Numbered from the stretch's first letter, positions 1-11,956 are shown. The stretch is DNA of 64,000 nt from Pseudomonas sp. AKS31 (GCF_023634765.1 NZ_JAMLFX010000002.1:202544-266543), one strand, 5' to 3'. Numbers and translations: made by a program. The notes: generated by a model not told the origin, from the letters alone.

Positions 1-75
1 TCGCTCCCACAGGTTATATTTCTGGCTCGGCACTCGTCGTGGCCTTTTTACCTCACTCTTTGAAGGCTGTTGCGG

Positions 76-1359
76 ATGCTCGCTGCGTCACTGATTTTCC
101 TGCTGACCATTACCCTTGTCATCTGGCAACCGAAAGGCCTCGGCGTCGGCTGGAGTGCGACGCTGGGCGCCGTGCTGGCGCTGATCTTCGGCGTTGTGCA
201 CCTGAGCGATATCCCGCTGGTCTGGCAGATCATCTGGAATGCCACCGGTACCTTTGTCGCGCTGATCATCATCAGCCTGCTGCTCGACGAGGCCGGGTTC
301 TTCAACTGGGCCGCGTTGCATGTGGCACGTTGGGGGCGGGGCAGTGGGCGCAAGCTGTTTGCTTTTATGGTGCTGCTCGGCGCGCTGGTGTCAGCGTTGT
401 TTGCCAATGACGGTGCAGCGTTGATCCTCACGCCGATCGTGATTTCGATGTTGCTGGCGCTACGGTTTTCACCGGCGGCGACCTTGGCGTTCGTCATGGG
501 CGCGGGTTTTATTGCCGACACCGCAAGTTTGCCTTTGGTGGTGTCGAACCTGGTCAACATCGTCTCGGCGGACTTCTTTCACATCGGCTTCAACCGCTAC
601 GCAGCAGTGATGGTGCCGGTGAACTTCGTCAGTGTGGCGGCGACGCTGGGCATGTTGCTGTGGTTTTTCCGTCGCGACATTCCATCGGCGTACGACCCTG
701 AGCAACTCGAGCATCCCGAAACCGCGATCCACGATAAAGCCACGTTCTATGCCGGTTGGGCAGTGCTGGTGATTCTGCTGATCGGTTGTTTTGCGCTGGA
801 GCCGCTGGGCATTCCGATCAGTGCGATTTCCGCCGTGTGCGCCGCGCTGTTACTGGGCATCGCCGCCCGTGGCCACAAGATTTCCACGCGCAAGGTGATG
901 AAAGAAGCGCCGTGGCAGATCGTGATTTTCTCGTTGGGCATGTATCTGGTGGTGTATGGCCTGCGCAATGCCGGGCTGACCGGGTATCTGGCCGGTTGGC
1001 TGGATGTCTTCGCCGGTCATGGCGTCTGGGGCGCGGCAATGGGCACCGGTGTGCTGACGGCGTTGCTGTCATCGATCATGAACAACTTGCCGACGGTGTT
1101 GATTGGTTTGTTGTCGATTGATGCCAGTCAGGCCAGCGGAGTGGTCAAGGAAGCGATGATTTATGCCAACGTGATTGGCAGTGACCTGGGGCCGAAGATT
1201 ACGCCGATTGGCAGCCTGGCCACGTTGTTGTGGCTGCATGTGCTGGAGCGCAAAGGCATTCACATTGGCTGGGGGTATTACTTCCGGGTCGGGATTGTGC
1301 TGACGGTGCCGGTGTTGTTGGTGACGTTGGCGGCTTTGGCGGTGCGGCTTTCCTTCTAG
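76..1359 (+). CDS. arsB: Arsenite efflux transporter ArsB
   Basis: Inner-membrane arsenite/antimonite exporter of the ArsB family, about 427 residues, which matches the usual ArsB length. Nearly the whole chain is hydrophobic helices. The N-terminal stretch [19 protein letters not shown], the central [13 protein letters not shown] and the C-terminal [11 protein letters not shown] and [19 protein letters not shown] segments are typical ArsB motifs. The ATG at 76 is preferred over the in-frame TTG at 70 because GAAGG at 62-66 is properly spaced from it and ArsB proteins start close to this hydrophobic segment. An arsR would be expected just upstream, outside the window. No arsC or arsH follows; the next gene is unrelated and on the other strand, so arsB closes its operon here. 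Confidence 0.95.
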   Translation: MLAASLIFLLTITLVIWQPKGLGVGWSATLGAVLALIFGVVHLSDIPLVWQIIWNATGTFVALIIISLLLDEAGFFNWAALHVARWGRGSGRKLFAFMVLLGALVSALFANDGAALILTPIVISMLLALRFSPAATLAFVMGAGFIADTASLPLVVSNLVNIVSADFFHIGFNRYAAVMVPVNFVSVAATLGMLLWFFRRDIPSAYDPEQLEHPETAIHDKATFYAGWAVLVILLIGCFALEPLGIPISAISAVCAALLLGIAARGHKISTRKVMKEAPWQIVIFSLGMYLVVYGLRNAGLTGYLAGWLDVFAGHGVWGAAMGTGVLTALLSSIMNNLPTVLIGLLSIDASQASGVVKEAMIYANVIGSDLGPKITPIGSLATLLWLHVLERKGIHIGWGYYFRVGIVLTVPVLLVTLAALAVRLSF

Positions 1360-1366
1360 ACCCAGT

Positions 1367-1525
1367 CGGCCCCAATCGCTGGCAAGCCAGCTCCCACAGG
1401 GATTTTCTGTGTGTTCACTACCTGAGCCACACCACAAAGCCAGCTCCCATTAGCTTTGTGGTGTGTTCACTATCTGGGCCACACCACAAAACCTGTGGGA
1501 GCTGGCTTGCCAGCGATGGGGCCGG
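1367..1525. repeat. Inverted pair of REP-like palindromes with internal duplication
   Basis: A segment at 1367-1400 containing ATCGCTGGCAAGCCAGCTCC recurs in inverted orientation at 1492-1525 with about one indel. Between them a unit beginning GTGTGTTCACTA and ending CACACCACAAA occurs twice (about 1410-1438 and 1461-1490). This is a typical paired REP arrangement of fluorescent pseudomonads, lying in the gap between the convergent arsB and DUF1853 genes. It may act as a transcription stop or mRNA-stabilising element; that role is inference. Confidence 0.75.
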
Positions 1526-1544
1526 TACAGGCGACACAAAAAAA

Positions 1545-2495
1545 TCAGGCCTGGCCGGGTACATTCGGCCAAAGGTCCGACACCAGAAACAACCGCTCCG
1601 CCTCTTCCCATTCCCCGCGCGCATTCTCGATCAGGCGCACCATCAATTGCGCCGGGGCCAGCGGTTCCAGATCCTCCAGCCAACTCTGCAAATGCTCGAC
1701 GCTCCACGTCTGATCCGCCGGATAATGCGCCGGCGCCAGCCAGGCGTGGCGGGGCAGGGGTTGCCAGCGTCCTGCCGGACGTTGCGCGACGAATGCCGGC
1801 CAATCCTTCTGATGCAACCAACTGCCGCGCAAATGTTGCGGATGCGCACCGCTCGGTGATTCAGCCTGTCCCGGCCACGGGTACAGCAAATAGCCACCGA
1901 GCCACAGCTGCGCACTGAACACCTCGATATCCAGCGCCGCCAGCACTTCGCGGCTCTCCGGGCGCGCCGAGATCGGCAGTTGATGCTCGGCCAGATGCGC
2001 CAGTTTGCGATCCAGTCGATCATGACAGCCCGGCCCCAGCCACTGCGCCGGATCACGACCGTCGCCATGTTGCGGGCCGAGGTAAAGCTTGATCGCCAGT
2101 TCCAGGTGATGCACGCCGTCGCGGTCACGCAGCAGCATGTCCAGCTCGCCGAGGGTATGTCCCTCACGACGGATCGGCAGGTTGGCCGCAATCAGTTCGA
2201 TGCCCGGCGCATGCTCTACGGCGAACTGCCAAAGACGCTCGTAATACAGGCCCAGACGCCGGGTGCGAGCCTGCGACAGCCAGTGCAACAAGCCATAACT
2301 GTCGCGGTCGAGCTCGCGCAACCAGTGTTCCAGTCGCTGCGGGTCATGCACCCAGTCGCTGCCGGCCAGCGGATGACGCTGCGGCCACGGTGTGGTGGCG
2401 AGCATCGGCGGGGCGAGGATCACCCACGCCAGATCCCGCACTTCCGGGTGGCGTAATTGGTGGGGCAGCTGAAGCAAATCGGGAAACAGGATCAT
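1545..2495 (-). CDS. DUF1853 family protein
   Basis: A 316-residue soluble protein that I recognise as the DUF1853 family, which is commonly found beside nadK in Pseudomonas. Visible conserved segments include [12 protein letters not shown] (around residue 80), GELDMLLRD (around 115) and [11 protein letters not shown] (around 128). The acidic/lysine pattern E-x-D-x(n)-E-x-A-x-K resembles restriction-endonuclease-like folds, but I would not claim nuclease activity from that alone. No signal peptide or membrane segment is seen. It is transcribed divergently from nadK with about 115 bp between the start codons. Molecular function is unknown. Confidence 0.85.
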   Translation of the reverse strand: MILFPDLLQLPHQLRHPEVRDLAWVILAPPMLATTPWPQRHPLAGSDWVHDPQRLEHWLRELDRDSYGLLHWLSQARTRRLGLYYERLWQFAVEHAPGIELIAANLPIRREGHTLGELDMLLRDRDGVHHLELAIKLYLGPQHGDGRDPAQWLGPGCHDRLDRKLAHLAEHQLPISARPESREVLAALDIEVFSAQLWLGGYLLYPWPGQAESPSGAHPQHLRGSWLHQKDWPAFVAQRPAGRWQPLPRHAWLAPAHYPADQTWSVEHLQSWLEDLEPLAPAQLMVRLIENARGEWEEAERLFLVSDLWPNVPGQA

Positions 2496-2610
2496 CTTGC
2501 GAGCATAGCCTGAAACCTGAGCACACCCTTGAGGCTGAAAGGATTTTGTCTAACCGGCGCTTTCGCCCATAATCGTGGTTTTCGCGTTTTCGATTGTCCG
2601 CAGAGGTCCC

Positions 2611-3501
2611 ATGGAGCAATTTCGTAATATCGGCATCATCGGTCGCCTGGGCAGTTCCCAGGTGCTGGATACCGTCCGCCGACTGAAACGCTTTCTGCTC
2701 GATCGTCACCTGCATGTGATCCTCGAAGACACCATCGCCGAAGTCCTGCCGGGCCACGGCCTGCAAACCTCGTCGCGCAAGATGCTCGGTGAAGTCTGCG
2801 ACATGGTCATCGTCGTCGGCGGTGATGGCAGCCTGCTCGGCGCCGCGCGGGCGCTGGCCAAACACAATATTCCGGTGCTGGGGATCAACCGTGGCAGCCT
2901 CGGTTTCCTCACCGACATTCGCCCGGACGAGCTGGAAGTCGAAGTCGCCAAGGTGCTCGACGGCCACTATCTGGTGGAAAACCGCTTCCTGCTGCAAGCC
3001 GAAGTGCGCCGGCACGCCGAGGCCATTGGTCAGGGCGACGCGCTCAACGATGTGGTGCTGCACCCGGGCAAATCGACGCGGATGATCGAGTTCGAGCTGT
3101 ACATCGACGGCCAGTTTGTCTGCAGCCAGAAGGCCGACGGCCTGATCGTCGCCACGCCAACCGGTTCCACCGCGTACGCACTGTCAGCCGGCGGACCGAT
3201 CATGCATCCCAAGCTCGATGCCATTGTGATCGTGCCGATGTACCCCCATATGTTGTCGAGCCGGCCAATTGTGGTCGATGGCAACAGTGAGCTGAAAATC
3301 GTCGTGTCGAAAAACATGCAGATTTACCCGCAAGTCTCCTGCGACGGGCAGAACCATTTCACCTGCGCGCCGGGTGACACCATCACCGTCAGCAAAAAAG
3401 CCCAGAAGCTGCGGCTGATTCATCCGCTCGATCACAACTACTACGAAGTCTGCCGGACCAAGCTCGGCTGGGGCAGCAAGTTGGGCGGTGGAGGCGACTG
3501 A
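2611..3501 (+). CDS. nadK: NAD kinase
   Basis: ATP-dependent NAD+ kinase that makes NADP+, 296 residues, the normal length for the Pseudomonas enzyme. The GGDGS phosphate-binding motif is at residues 70-74, followed by NRGSLGFLTD and by the TPTGSTAYALSAGGPI nucleotide-binding segment. The ATG at 2611 gives the standard MEQFRNIGIIGR beginning; the reading frame is open further upstream but lacks family similarity there. The stop TGA at 3499-3501 shares its A with the next gene's ATG, so the two genes are probably translationally coupled. Confidence 0.97.
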   Translation: MEQFRNIGIIGRLGSSQVLDTVRRLKRFLLDRHLHVILEDTIAEVLPGHGLQTSSRKMLGEVCDMVIVVGGDGSLLGAARALAKHNIPVLGINRGSLGFLTDIRPDELEVEVAKVLDGHYLVENRFLLQAEVRRHAEAIGQGDALNDVVLHPGKSTRMIEFELYIDGQFVCSQKADGLIVATPTGSTAYALSAGGPIMHPKLDAIVIVPMYPHMLSSRPIVVDGNSELKIVVSKNMQIYPQVSCDGQNHFTCAPGDTITVSKKAQKLRLIHPLDHNYYEVCRTKLGWGSKLGGGGD

Positions 3502-4472
3502 TGCTCGATCCCGCGCGCAGTTATGACCTGATTGGTGACGTGCACGGATGCGCCTTGACCCTCGAACACTTGCTGGACCGTCTCGGTTATCACAAGCAGG
3601 GCGGGGTCTGGCGGCATCCATCGCGCATGGCCGTGTTTGTCGGCGACATCATCGACCGTGGCCCGCGCATCCGCGAGGCGCTGCACATTGTCCATGACAT
3701 GGTCGAGGCCGGTCAGGCCTTGTGCATCATGGGCAACCACGAATTCAACGCATTGGGCTGGAGCACCCCGGCGCCGCCGGGCAGCGGCAAGCAGTTCGTT
3801 CGCGAACACACGCCGCGCCACGCGCGCCTGCTTCACGAAACCCTGACCCAGTTCGAAGACCATCCCGGCGACTGGCACGATTTCCAGCGCTGGTTCTACG
3901 AGCTGCCGCTGTTTGTCGATGCCGGACGCTTCCGCGTCGTGCATGCCTGTTGGGATGCTGGCCTGATCGAGCCGTTGCGCGCGCTGTTCCCCAACGGTTG
4001 CATCGACGAACACTTCCTGCAGGCCTCGGCCGTGCCGGACAGCTTCGCCTGCACCGTGTTCGATCGCTTGCTGCGCGGCACCGACATGCGCCTGCCGCAC
4101 GGTTTGACCATGACCAGCGGCGACGGTCTGGTGCGTTCGTTCTTCCGCACCAAGTTCTGGGAAGATGACCCGAAAACCTACGGCGACATCGTCTTCCAGC
4201 CTGATGCACTGCCAGAGCCGGTCGCGCAGACACCGCTGACGTCCAGCGAAAAAAACAACCTGCTGCGCTACGGCGTCGACGAGCCATTGCTGTTCGTCGG
4301 CCATTACTGGCGCAGTGGCAAACCGGCGCCGATCCGTCCGAATCTCGCCTGCCTGGATTACAGCGCGGTGCTTTACGGCAAACTGGTCGCCTATCGTCTG
4401 GATCAGGAAACACGTCTGGATCCGCATAAATTTGTCTGGGTCGATGTCGAGCGACCGGAGGTGCTGCAATGA
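3501..4472 (+). CDS. Metallophosphoesterase (calcineurin-like)
   Basis: A 323-residue cytoplasmic phosphoesterase. The metal-ligand motifs are in family order: GDVHG near the N-terminus (residues 13-17), VGDIIDRGP (about 48-56), MGNHEF (about 76-81) and a late VGHYW near residue 275. This arrangement belongs to the calcineurin-like superfamily that includes diadenosine tetraphosphatase and PrpE-like enzymes; the true substrate cannot be read from the sequence. It overlaps nadK by 1 nt and the following rhomboid gene by 4 nt (ATGA), which places it in one coupled operon. Confidence 0.9.
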   Translation: MLDPARSYDLIGDVHGCALTLEHLLDRLGYHKQGGVWRHPSRMAVFVGDIIDRGPRIREALHIVHDMVEAGQALCIMGNHEFNALGWSTPAPPGSGKQFVREHTPRHARLLHETLTQFEDHPGDWHDFQRWFYELPLFVDAGRFRVVHACWDAGLIEPLRALFPNGCIDEHFLQASAVPDSFACTVFDRLLRGTDMRLPHGLTMTSGDGLVRSFFRTKFWEDDPKTYGDIVFQPDALPEPVAQTPLTSSEKNNLLRYGVDEPLLFVGHYWRSGKPAPIRPNLACLDYSAVLYGKLVAYRLDQETRLDPHKFVWVDVERPEVLQ

Positions 4473-5338
4473 GTGCGGTAGCGGTATTGCGTCTGCCCCT
4501 GGCGGTGGACTTGAGCGGTTTTGTCACGCTGCTGCAACGCATGCAGGTGCCGCACCGGGTCAGTGAAGAGGCGGGCGAACAGGTGTTATGGGCGCCGGCG
4601 GAAATAAGCGAAGACGTACGTTCGTTGTACGAACGCTTTCCGGCGGGCGATCCCGAGCAAACCCTGGATATCCCGGTGGCGCAGACCTTCAAGCGTCCGG
4701 GTTTTGCCGAACAGCTGAAATACGCCAAGGCCACCGGGTTCATCCTGCTGCTGTGCCTGATCGTTGGCGGGCTGACCTATCTGGGTGAAAACCTGCAAAC
4801 GCTGCGCTGGCTGACCTTCCTCGATTTTCAGGTGGTCGGCGAATACATTCATTTCACGCCGTTGGCGGACAGTCTGGCGGCGGGGCAGTGGTGGCGTCTG
4901 GTCACACCGATGCTGATCCACTTCGGCATCCTCCATCTGGCCATGAACGGCATGTGGTACTGGGAACTGGGGCGGCGCATCGAGTCGCGCCAGGGCAGCA
5001 TCAACCTGATCGGCCTGACGCTGCTGTTCAGCCTGGTGTCCAACTACGCGCAATTTGCCTGGAGCGGCCCGACCTTGTTCGGCGGCCTGTCCGGCGTACT
5101 TTACGGCTTGCTCGGGCATTGCTGGATCTTCCAGCTGCTGGCGCCGAACCCGGCCTATCGCCTGCCGCGTGGCGTGCTGGTGATGATGCTGGTGTGGTTG
5201 CTGGTGTGCATGTCCGGGCTGATCTCGATGATCGGTTTCGGCGAAATTGCCAACGCCGCCCACGTCGGCGGGTTACTCATCGGATGCTTCACCGGTTTGT
5301 TGGGCGGTTTGTATAACCGCCGTAAACTGGCCGCCTGA
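4469..5338 (+). CDS. glpG: Rhomboid family intramembrane serine protease (GlpG-like)
   Basis: A 289-residue protein with a soluble N-terminal region (about 1-85) like the cytoplasmic domain of GlpG, followed by six hydrophobic segments. The rhomboid catalytic serine lies in GLSGVLYG (Ser208) and the partner histidine in NAAHVGGLLIG (His265). The HLAMNGMWYWELG segment supplies the conserved HxxxN oxyanion motif. It cleaves transmembrane substrates in the inner membrane; its substrates are unknown here. It overlaps the upstream phosphoesterase by 4 nt. The glpG symbol rests on architecture; a glp operon is not present. Confidence 0.9.
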   Translation: MSAVAVLRLPLAVDLSGFVTLLQRMQVPHRVSEEAGEQVLWAPAEISEDVRSLYERFPAGDPEQTLDIPVAQTFKRPGFAEQLKYAKATGFILLLCLIVGGLTYLGENLQTLRWLTFLDFQVVGEYIHFTPLADSLAAGQWWRLVTPMLIHFGILHLAMNGMWYWELGRRIESRQGSINLIGLTLLFSLVSNYAQFAWSGPTLFGGLSGVLYGLLGHCWIFQLLAPNPAYRLPRGVLVMMLVWLLVCMSGLISMIGFGEIANAAHVGGLLIGCFTGLLGGLYNRRKLAA

Positions 5339-5370
5339 AATTTCAGTAGATAAAGAGCACGGAGACCCTG

Positions 5371-5631
5371 ATGTCCTCTTTTAACGACATGATCAACAAC
5401 ATTACCCCGGACATTTACGAGAGCCTGAAACTGGCCGTGGAAATCGGCAAATGGTCCGACGGTGGCAAACTCACCGCCGAACAGCGCGAGCTGTCGTTGC
5501 AGGCGATGATCGCCTGGGAAATCCAGAACCTGCCTGAAGACCAGCGCACCGGTTACATGGGCCCGCAGGAATGTGCATCGAAGTCGATCGAAGTGCCGAA
5601 CATCCTGTTCAAGTCGGATGCCATCCATTGA
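5371..5631 (+). CDS. yeaC: YeaC family protein (DUF1315)
   Basis: An 86-residue protein of the DUF1315/YeaC family, recognised by MINNITPDIYESLKLAVEIG, the central WSDGGKLT and the C-terminal YMGPQ segment. No signal peptide or membrane helix. A GGAG ribosome-binding site lies upstream of the ATG. The stop codon overlaps the proposed TTG start of the DUF2797 gene. Function unknown. Confidence 0.9.
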   Translation: MSSFNDMINNITPDIYESLKLAVEIGKWSDGGKLTAEQRELSLQAMIAWEIQNLPEDQRTGYMGPQECASKSIEVPNILFKSDAIH

Positions 5632-6458
5632 TCGAGATTGGCCGCGGTGCAATCAGCAAAATGTCGGCGCGCCTGGACGGGCCGAACGTGCAATACGCGT
5701 TTCGTCTGGATGACGTCGAGGTGCCGGTCAACCCGTTGATCGGCAGCACGGTGCGTCTGGAGTACCTGGGGGCGATCCACTGCACCCATTGCGGGCGCAA
5801 GACCAAAACCAGTTTCAGTCAGGGTTACTGCTACCCGTGCATGACCAAACTGGCGCAGTGCGACATCTGCATCATGAGCCCGGAGCGCTGCCACTATGAG
5901 GCCGGCACCTGCCGCGAGCCCGAGTGGGGCGAGAAATTCTGCATGACCGACCACGTGGTTTACCTGGCCAACTCGTCGGGGATCAAGGTTGGCATCACCC
6001 GTGCTACGCAATTGCCGACCCGTTGGCTCGATCAGGGCGCCAGTCAGGCGTTGCCGATCATGCGCGTTGCCACGCGGCAGCAGTCCGGTTTCGTCGAAGA
6101 CCTGTTCCGCAGTCAGGTGGCCGACAAAACCAACTGGCGCGCGCTGCTCAAGGGCGATGCGGCGGCGGTCGATCTGGCACAAGTGCGCGCTCAACTGTTC
6201 GAGAGCTGTGCTGAAGGGCTGCAAGGCCTGCAGCAGCGATTCGGCCTGCAGGCCATTCAGACCATTGCCGATGTCGAACCGCTGGAAATCCGCTATCCGG
6301 TCGAGCAATACCCGGCCAAAATCGTCAGCTTCAACCTGGACAAGAACCCGATTGCCGAAGGCACGCTGCTGGGGATCAAGGGCCAGTACCTGATCTTCGA
6401 CACCGGCGTGATCAACATTCGCAAGTACACGGCTTATCAGCTCGCCGTGCATCAATAA
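5628..6458 (+). CDS. DUF2797 domain-containing protein
   Basis: About 276 residues if translation begins at the TTG at 5628, which overlaps the yeaC stop (TTGA) and gives an N-terminus IEIGRGAISKMSARLDG. The frame is open further upstream from 5571, but that stretch lies inside yeaC and does not resemble the family. Four cysteine pairs (CTHCG, CYPC, CDIC, and later CHYEAGTC) suggest a structural zinc site around residues 45-90. A later segment with VYLANSSGIKVGITR resembles a GIY-YIG-like fold. DNA or RNA handling is possible but unproven. It sits between yeaC and pepN in the same run. Confidence 0.8.
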   Translation: MIEIGRGAISKMSARLDGPNVQYAFRLDDVEVPVNPLIGSTVRLEYLGAIHCTHCGRKTKTSFSQGYCYPCMTKLAQCDICIMSPERCHYEAGTCREPEWGEKFCMTDHVVYLANSSGIKVGITRATQLPTRWLDQGASQALPIMRVATRQQSGFVEDLFRSQVADKTNWRALLKGDAAAVDLAQVRAQLFESCAEGLQGLQQRFGLQAIQTIADVEPLEIRYPVEQYPAKIVSFNLDKNPIAEGTLLGIKGQYLIFDTGVINIRKYTAYQLAVHQ

Positions 6459-6468
6459 GGACACCAGC

Positions 6469-9126
6469 ATGCGCACCGAACAACCGAAGATGATTTACCT
6501 GAAGGACTATCAGGCGCCCGAGTACCTGATCGACGAAACACACCTGACCTTCGAGTTGTTCGAGGATCACAGCCTGGTGCACGCGCAGTTGGTGATGCGC
6601 CGCAACCCGGCGCGTGGCCCGGGCCTGCCGCCGCTGGTGCTCGATGGCCAGCAGCTGGAATTGCTCTCGGTGACGCTGGCCGATCAGGAACTGTCTGACG
6701 GCCAATACCAGCTCACCGAAAACCACCTGACCCTGCAACCGGCCAGCGAAACCTTCACGGTCGACACCAGCGTCAGGATCCACCCGGAAACCAACACCGC
6801 TCTGGAAGGCCTGTACAAGTCCGGCACGATGTTCTGCACCCAGTGCGAGGCTGAAGGTTTCCGCAAGATCACTTATTACCTCGACCGCCCGGACGTGATG
6901 AGCAAGTTCACCACCACCGTGGTCGCCGAACAGCACAGCTATCCGGTATTGCTCTCCAACGGCAACCCGATTGCCTCGGGCCCTGGTGAAGACGGCCGGC
7001 ACTGGGCGACGTGGGAAGACCCGTTCATGAAACCGGCGTACCTGTTCGCGCTGGTGGCCGGTGATTTGTGGTGCGTCGAAGACAGCTTCACCACCATGAC
7101 CGACCGTAACGTTGCGCTGCGTATTTATGTCGAGCCGGAAAACATCGACAAGTGCCAGCACGCGATGAACAGCCTGAAGAAGTCGATGCGCTGGGACGAA
7201 GAGGTTTACGGTCGCGAGTACGATCTGGACATCTTCATGATCGTCGCCGTCAATGATTTCAACATGGGCGCGATGGAGAACAAGGGCCTCAACATTTTCA
7301 ACTCCAGCGCCGTGCTGGCCCGTGCCGAAACCGCCACCGACGCCGCGCACCAGCGTGTTGAAGCAATCGTCGCCCACGAATATTTCCACAACTGGTCGGG
7401 CAACCGTGTGACCTGCCGCGACTGGTTCCAGCTGTCGCTGAAAGAAGGCTTCACCGTGTTCCGTGATTCCGGCTTCTCTGCCGACATGAACTCCGCCACG
7501 GTCAAGCGCATTCAGGACGTTGCGTATCTGCGGACCCACCAGTTCGCCGAAGACGCCGGCCCGATGGCTCACGCGGTGCGCCCGGACAGCTTTATCGAAA
7601 TCTCCAACTTCTACACCCTGACCGTGTACGAAAAGGGCTCGGAAGTGGTCGGCATGATCCACACCTTGCTTGGCGCCGAAGGCTTCCGCAAGGGCAGCGA
7701 TCTGTACTTCGAACGTCATGACGGCCAAGCGGTGACCTGCGACGATTTCATCAAGGCGATGGAAGATGCCAACGGCGTCGACCTGACCCAGTTCAAGCGC
7801 TGGTACAGCCAGGCCGGTACGCCGCGTCTGGCAGTGAGCGAGTCTTACGACGCCGCGGCGAAAACCTACAGGCTGACTTTCCGCCAAAGCTGCCCGGAAA
7901 CCCCGGACAAAGTTGAAAAACTGCCGTTCGTGATTCCGGTCGAACTCGGCCTTTTGGACAGCAAAGGCAACGAGATTGCCCTGCGTCTGGCTGGCGAAGC
8001 GTCGGCGCAAGGCACCACTCGGGTGATCTCGGTCACCGAAGCCGAGCAGACCTTCACCTTCGTCGACATCGCCGAGCAGCCGCTGCCCTCGCTGCTGCGC
8101 GGTTTCTCCGCGCCGGTGAAACTGACCTTCCCGTACAACCGCGATCAGTTGATGTTCCTGATGCAGCACGACAGCGACGGCTTCAACCGCTGGGATGCCG
8201 GTCAGCAACTGTCGGTGCAAGTGCTGCAAGAGCTGATCGGCCAGCAGCAGAAAGGCGAGAGCCTGAAACTCGATCCGCGTCTGGTGTCGGCGCTGCGTAC
8301 GGTGCTGTCGGACGAGTCGCTGGATCAGGCCATGGTCGCCGAAATGCTCTCGCTGCCGGGTGAGGCGTATCTCACTGAAATCAGCGAAGTGGCGGACGTC
8401 GACGCGATCCATATCGCCCGTGAGTTCGCTCGCCAGCAATTGGCCGAAGGTTTGTTCGAGGCACTGTGGCTGCGTTATCAGGCCAACCGTGACCTGTCGA
8501 AGAAAACCCCGTACGTGGCCGAAGCCGAGCACTTCGCCCGTCGTGCGTTGCAGAATATTGCGCTGTCGTACCTGATGCTCAGCGGCAAGCCGGAAGTACT
8601 GGCGGCGGCGCTGGAGCAGTTCGAAACGGCCGACAACATGACCGAGCGCCTGACCGCGCTGGCGGTATTGGTCAACTCGCCGTTCGAAGAGCAGAAAGCC
8701 TTGGCCCTGGCCAGTTTCGCCGAGCACTTCAAGGACAACCCGCTGGTCATGGATCAGTGGTTCAGCGTGCAGGCCGGCAGCACTTTGCCGGGCGGTCTGC
8801 AGCGCGTGAAAGCGCTGATGCAACACCCGGCGTTCAATATCAAGAACCCGAACAAGGTGCGTGCGCTGGTCGGCGCGTTTGCCGGGCAGAACCTGATCAA
8901 CTTCCACGCGGCCGATGGCTCGGGTTATCGCTTCCTCGCCGATCTGGTGATCGAACTGAACGGCTTCAACCCGCAGATCGCTTCGCGCCAATTGGCGCCG
9001 CTGACTCGCTGGCGCAAATACGACAGCGCTCGTCAGGCGTTGATGAAGGGCGAGCTGGAGCGGATTCTGGCGTCGGGGCAGTTGTCGAGTGATGTGTATG
9101 AGGTGGTGAGCAAGAGCCTGGCTTGA
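6469..9126 (+). CDS. pepN: Aminopeptidase N
   Basis: An 885-residue M1-family zinc aminopeptidase that removes N-terminal residues from peptides in the cytoplasm. The GAMEN substrate-recognition motif is at about residues 267-271 and the zinc site HEYFH at 303-307, with the third ligand Glu326 in LKEG. Length and the MIYLKDYQAPEYLIDE start match gammaproteobacterial PepN. AAGGA lies just before the ATG at 6469. It is the last gene of the plus-strand run and is followed by a MITE-like repeat and a hairpin terminator. Confidence 0.97.
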   Translation: MRTEQPKMIYLKDYQAPEYLIDETHLTFELFEDHSLVHAQLVMRRNPARGPGLPPLVLDGQQLELLSVTLADQELSDGQYQLTENHLTLQPASETFTVDTSVRIHPETNTALEGLYKSGTMFCTQCEAEGFRKITYYLDRPDVMSKFTTTVVAEQHSYPVLLSNGNPIASGPGEDGRHWATWEDPFMKPAYLFALVAGDLWCVEDSFTTMTDRNVALRIYVEPENIDKCQHAMNSLKKSMRWDEEVYGREYDLDIFMIVAVNDFNMGAMENKGLNIFNSSAVLARAETATDAAHQRVEAIVAHEYFHNWSGNRVTCRDWFQLSLKEGFTVFRDSGFSADMNSATVKRIQDVAYLRTHQFAEDAGPMAHAVRPDSFIEISNFYTLTVYEKGSEVVGMIHTLLGAEGFRKGSDLYFERHDGQAVTCDDFIKAMEDANGVDLTQFKRWYSQAGTPRLAVSESYDAAAKTYRLTFRQSCPETPDKVEKLPFVIPVELGLLDSKGNEIALRLAGEASAQGTTRVISVTEAEQTFTFVDIAEQPLPSLLRGFSAPVKLTFPYNRDQLMFLMQHDSDGFNRWDAGQQLSVQVLQELIGQQQKGESLKLDPRLVSALRTVLSDESLDQAMVAEMLSLPGEAYLTEISEVADVDAIHIAREFARQQLAEGLFEALWLRYQANRDLSKKTPYVAEAEHFARRALQNIALSYLMLSGKPEVLAAALEQFETADNMTERLTALAVLVNSPFEEQKALALASFAEHFKDNPLVMDQWFSVQAGSTLPGGLQRVKALMQHPAFNIKNPNKVRALVGAFAGQNLINFHAADGSGYRFLADLVIELNGFNPQIASRQLAPLTRWRKYDSARQALMKGELERILASGQLSSDVYEVVSKSLA

Positions 9127-9130
9127 TGGG

Positions 9131-9402
9131 CCCCTCACCCTAACCCTCTCCCAGTGGGAGAGGGGACTGACCGAGGTGTCTTTGCGCTATACGCCGACCT
9201 GAAAGTCCGGAGTCGAACTCAGGCTTTGAACGGCCCCCGATCTGCTCCCTTTCCCTCTTTCATAGTGGGAGAGGGCACTGACCGAGGTGAATGTACGAGT
9301 TTCACATCTGAAAGTCTGGATTCGAACTCAGGTTTTGGATAGCACGAAGATCTGCTCCCTTTCCCCCTCGCCCCCTTGGGGGAGAGGGCTGGGGTGAGGG
9401 GG
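9131..9402. repeat. MITE-like element with about 22-bp terminal inverted repeats
   Basis: The left end (9131-9152, CCCCTCACCCTAACCCTCTC plus CC) and the right end (9380-9401) are inverted copies with two mismatches. Inside, a segment of roughly 110 bp containing TCGAACTCAGG and TCTGCTCCCTTTCC occurs twice, at about 9200-9254 and 9308-9364. No coding sequence is seen. A related, shorter copy lies at 61606-61806. It fills most of the pepN-katG gap (9127-9489). Confidence 0.75.
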
Positions 9403-9444
9403 TAGGGTTTACGCATCACCATAAAACCCAAGCCGTACACACAA

Positions 9445-9475
9445 AAAACGCCGCATTGAAACAATGCGGCGTTTT
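9445..9475. terminator. Bidirectional rho-independent terminator between pepN and katG
   Basis: A perfect 13-bp stem (AAAACGCCGCATT at 9445-9457 with its complement at 9463-9475) has a 5-nt loop and A/T runs at both ends. It lies 14 bp past the katG stop on the minus strand and can also stop plus-strand transcripts from pepN. Confidence 0.9.
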
Positions 9476-9489
9476 CAATTCCCGAAAAA

Positions 9490-11841
<2,352 letters not shown>

Positions 11842-11938
11842 CTAATAGGCCGACTGTTGGAGGCTGATAGGTAAAGTCTTTCGTGTGTTAACAAAATGTT
11901 ATCGAGCGGTGCTTTTTTATTTCTTATTGATATAAAAA

Positions 11939-11956
11939 ACTGTCATTTATGACAGT
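11939..11956. promoter_or_regulatory. Inverted repeat ACTGTCAT-TT-ATGACAGT in divergent promoter region
   Basis: Two perfect 8-bp arms separated by TT lie in the 277-bp gap between katG (minus) and the unrecognised gene at 12038 (plus). The surrounding 11880-11960 stretch is clearly AT-rich for this genome, as expected of promoters. The symmetry suits a dimeric repressor or activator; which gene it controls is unknown. Confidence 0.5.

Noticed and set aside
39-410. Plus-strand open frame overlapping arsB in another frame
   Set aside because: arsB fits family length and motifs; the other frame is Arg/Ala-rich with no start signal.
6412-9138. 908-codon minus-strand open frame opposite pepN
   Set aside because: pepN on the plus strand has full catalytic motifs; the antisense translation has none.
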